DNA of 38,527 nucleotides from Candidatus Latescibacterota bacterium (GTDB lineage Bacteria > Latescibacterota > UBA2968 > UBA8231). The stretch spans positions 1 through 38,527 of the forward strand of contig JAJDUT010000070.1 in assembly GCA_022826515.1 (NCBI GenBank). The letters run 5' to 3'. Under the pieces are notes generated by a model. The model saw only the letters and a program-made list of their open reading frames with translations. It was not told the origin of the DNA and did not search any database. Below are positions 37,653 through 38,527 of the stretch, piece by piece (position 1 is the first letter of the stretch; each line of letters starts with the position of its first letter). Made by a program: the position numbers and the translations under genes.

Positions 37653-38345
37653 TCAACCTCCGGGACTGAGGGTGCTGAAGAACGCGCCGATGGCGAGGAA
37701 GATCAGCGTGACAGCCGCAACGCCTGCATAAGCTCGGCTGCGCTCAATTTGCCCGACGATAGACAACCCGAGGCCAGCGATGACGATCATCCAGACGACA
37801 AAGGGATCGATAGAGTTCAATAAAGCACCCCCGAAACTTTTTTGGGCCTCCTCGGAGAGGAACATTCCCAATCCTATTTGCACATTCATCGTCTCATTGG
37901 CCAAGACCAGCGGCGTCTTGACAAGGTGCTGGAGAATGGCAATCAGCGACGTGTACGCGACGAGGGCCAAGCAATGGCCATAGCCGAGCAAACCGCCGAG
38001 TAATTTGCCTACTAAAAGGTAAATCGCAGCGCCAATAAAGAGCATGACAAACGTCATAACCGGCGCGGCAATTAGTCCGCTGATCCGTATGGCGGTGGCC
38101 GTGTTCTCCATTTCACCGCCCTGTTCCGCGGGCGCTTGTTCCTGTATCTGCTCCATCGCCTCGGCCACGTAGATCGGCGAGGTTAAATACGTGGAGAAGA
38201 AAATCGCCAACGCGACTATAATGGTCGGCAGCAGCCAGTCGGCCGCACTGCGCTGCTCAGCTACGGCCTCAAAGGTCTCGGATGGAGCGTAGAAGACGCG
38301 CAATATGCGGCCGACGACGCTCATTTCTGCTTGGGGAGCTTCCAT
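37653..38345 (-). CDS. YIP1-family integral membrane protein
   Basis: 230 residues. The N-terminal VVGRILRVFYAPSETFEAVAEQ is the conserved YIP1 start, followed by five hydrophobic segments (about 37-55, 90-113, 120-145, 180-200, 205-225). Many bacterial YIP1 proteins lie next to MacA/MacB-type exporters; the precise role is unknown. AAGGA is 6 nt before the ATG. It is the first visible gene of the efflux operon and is followed by the adaptor with one nt between. Confidence 0.85.
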   Translation of the reverse strand: MEAPQAEMSVVGRILRVFYAPSETFEAVAEQRSAADWLLPTIIVALAIFFSTYLTSPIYVAEAMEQIQEQAPAEQGGEMENTATAIRISGLIAAPVMTFVMLFIGAAIYLLVGKLLGGLLGYGHCLALVAYTSLIAILQHLVKTPLVLANETMNVQIGLGMFLSEEAQKSFGGALLNSIDPFVVWMIVIAGLGLSIVGQIERSRAYAGVAAVTLIFLAIGAFFSTLSPGG

Positions 38346-38426
38346 GGCGGTTCCTTTGTTGGGGTAAAGGTTTTTGTTCCAGCCCTAGAAGCAAACTAAC
38401 GATTGCCTATCACAGTTCCAAGCAAA

Positions 38427-38454
38427 GTAGGGGCGGTTCGCGAACCGCCCCTAC
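38427..38454. repeat. 28-bp perfect palindrome, same as at 8943-8970
   Basis: Half-site GTAGGGGCGGTTCG, followed directly by its reverse complement. It is identical to the core of the MITE-like element at 8863-8992 but has no CTGAYGTTACGC arms here. It overlaps the stop of the gene entering from the right and could serve as a terminator hairpin. Confidence 0.75.
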
Positions 38455-38527
38455 GACCACCACAGCAACAAAAACCCGGCCAGCGCCTCCGCTAGGCTCA
38501 GCAGGCCCAGGACGTACTCGCGGATGC
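38451..38527 (-). CDS. C-terminal end of an unknown membrane protein (partial)
   Basis: An open frame enters from the right edge and ends at TAG 38451-38453. The 25 visible codons read REYVLGLLSLAEALAGFLLLWW and end in Ser, a hydrophobic segment that looks like a final membrane helix. Its stop codon is part of the 28-bp palindrome. Too little is visible to name it. Confidence 0.4.
   Translation of the reverse strand, partial: IREYVLGLLSLAEALAGFLLLWWS

Noticed and set aside
1..38527. tRNA, rRNA and riboswitch genes
   Set aside because: No cloverleaf, rRNA segment or known riboswitch core was recognised by eye in the intergenic regions.

Overview
The window looks like bacterial chromosome from an uncultivated, fairly GC-rich lineage. 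A phytanoyl-CoA dioxygenase-like gene, a Gfo/Idh/MocA oxidoreductase, a 2-hydroxyacid dehydrogenase, an SDR and an N,N-dimethylformamidase-like protein lie side by side, with MacB-type efflux genes and dispersed GTAGGGGCGG palindromes. This mix recalls Latescibacterota- or Poribacteria-like genomes. That placement is an inference at low confidence, because there is no rRNA or phylogenetic marker here.

Layout. (1) 1-6.9 kb, minus strand: a type I restriction-modification (R-M) locus. It holds an hsdM whose 3' part is aberrant at the window edge, a class II fic gene, two small genes of unknown function, and an hsdR translationally coupled to murB. (2) 6.9-9.7 kb, plus strand: a nucleoside 2-deoxyribosyltransferase-like gene, glcF and a Phd/VapC-type toxin-antitoxin pair, separated by MITE-like palindromic elements. 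(3) 9.7-16.8 kb, minus strand: a secreted protein and a catabolic operon running from the DMFase-like protein through 2-hydroxyacid dehydrogenase, Gfo/Idh/MocA and SDR to a phytanoyl-CoA dioxygenase gene broken by one in-frame stop. (4) 16.8-18.74 kb: a genomic fossil. It is a row of short fragments of the neighbouring defence genes, interrupted by an Rpn-nuclease gene that sits between 8-bp direct repeats. (5) 18.74-32.7 kb, minus strand: one long, tightly packed defence operon read from a TTGACA-N18-TATTCT promoter. Its order is RHH antitoxin-like protein, HsdR, HsdM, HsdS, a 1699-residue STAND-type NTPase with an N-terminal nuclease-like domain, a DUF3696-type ATPase and a PLD-like protein. 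(6) 32.8-38.5 kb, minus strand: a MacA/MacB-type efflux operon with a YIP1-family membrane protein and a short HicB-like ORF.

The most striking observation is that the HsdR of the second R-M system carries a complete LexA/CI/UmuD-like S24 peptidase domain. It is inserted inside the N-terminal nuclease domain, has a plausible Ser108/Lys153 (or Lys154) dyad, and has an Ala68-Gly69 dipeptide at about the distance expected of a self-cleavage site. With the STAND NTPase and the ATPase/PLD pair in the same operon, this suggests an R-M-based defence locus that could sense DNA damage or RecA state. The second is the fossil. Its blocks match, in order, the DUF3696 cassette flank, the STAND gene ends, the hsdS end, the hsdR C-terminus and the DMFase 5' end. 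This indicates a past tandem duplication of the island followed by deletions at short homologies. The Rpn insertion can be defined to the base by comparison with an uninterrupted paralogous site.

All motif calls come from reading the sequence by eye. Family names come from memory of the families, without database searches.
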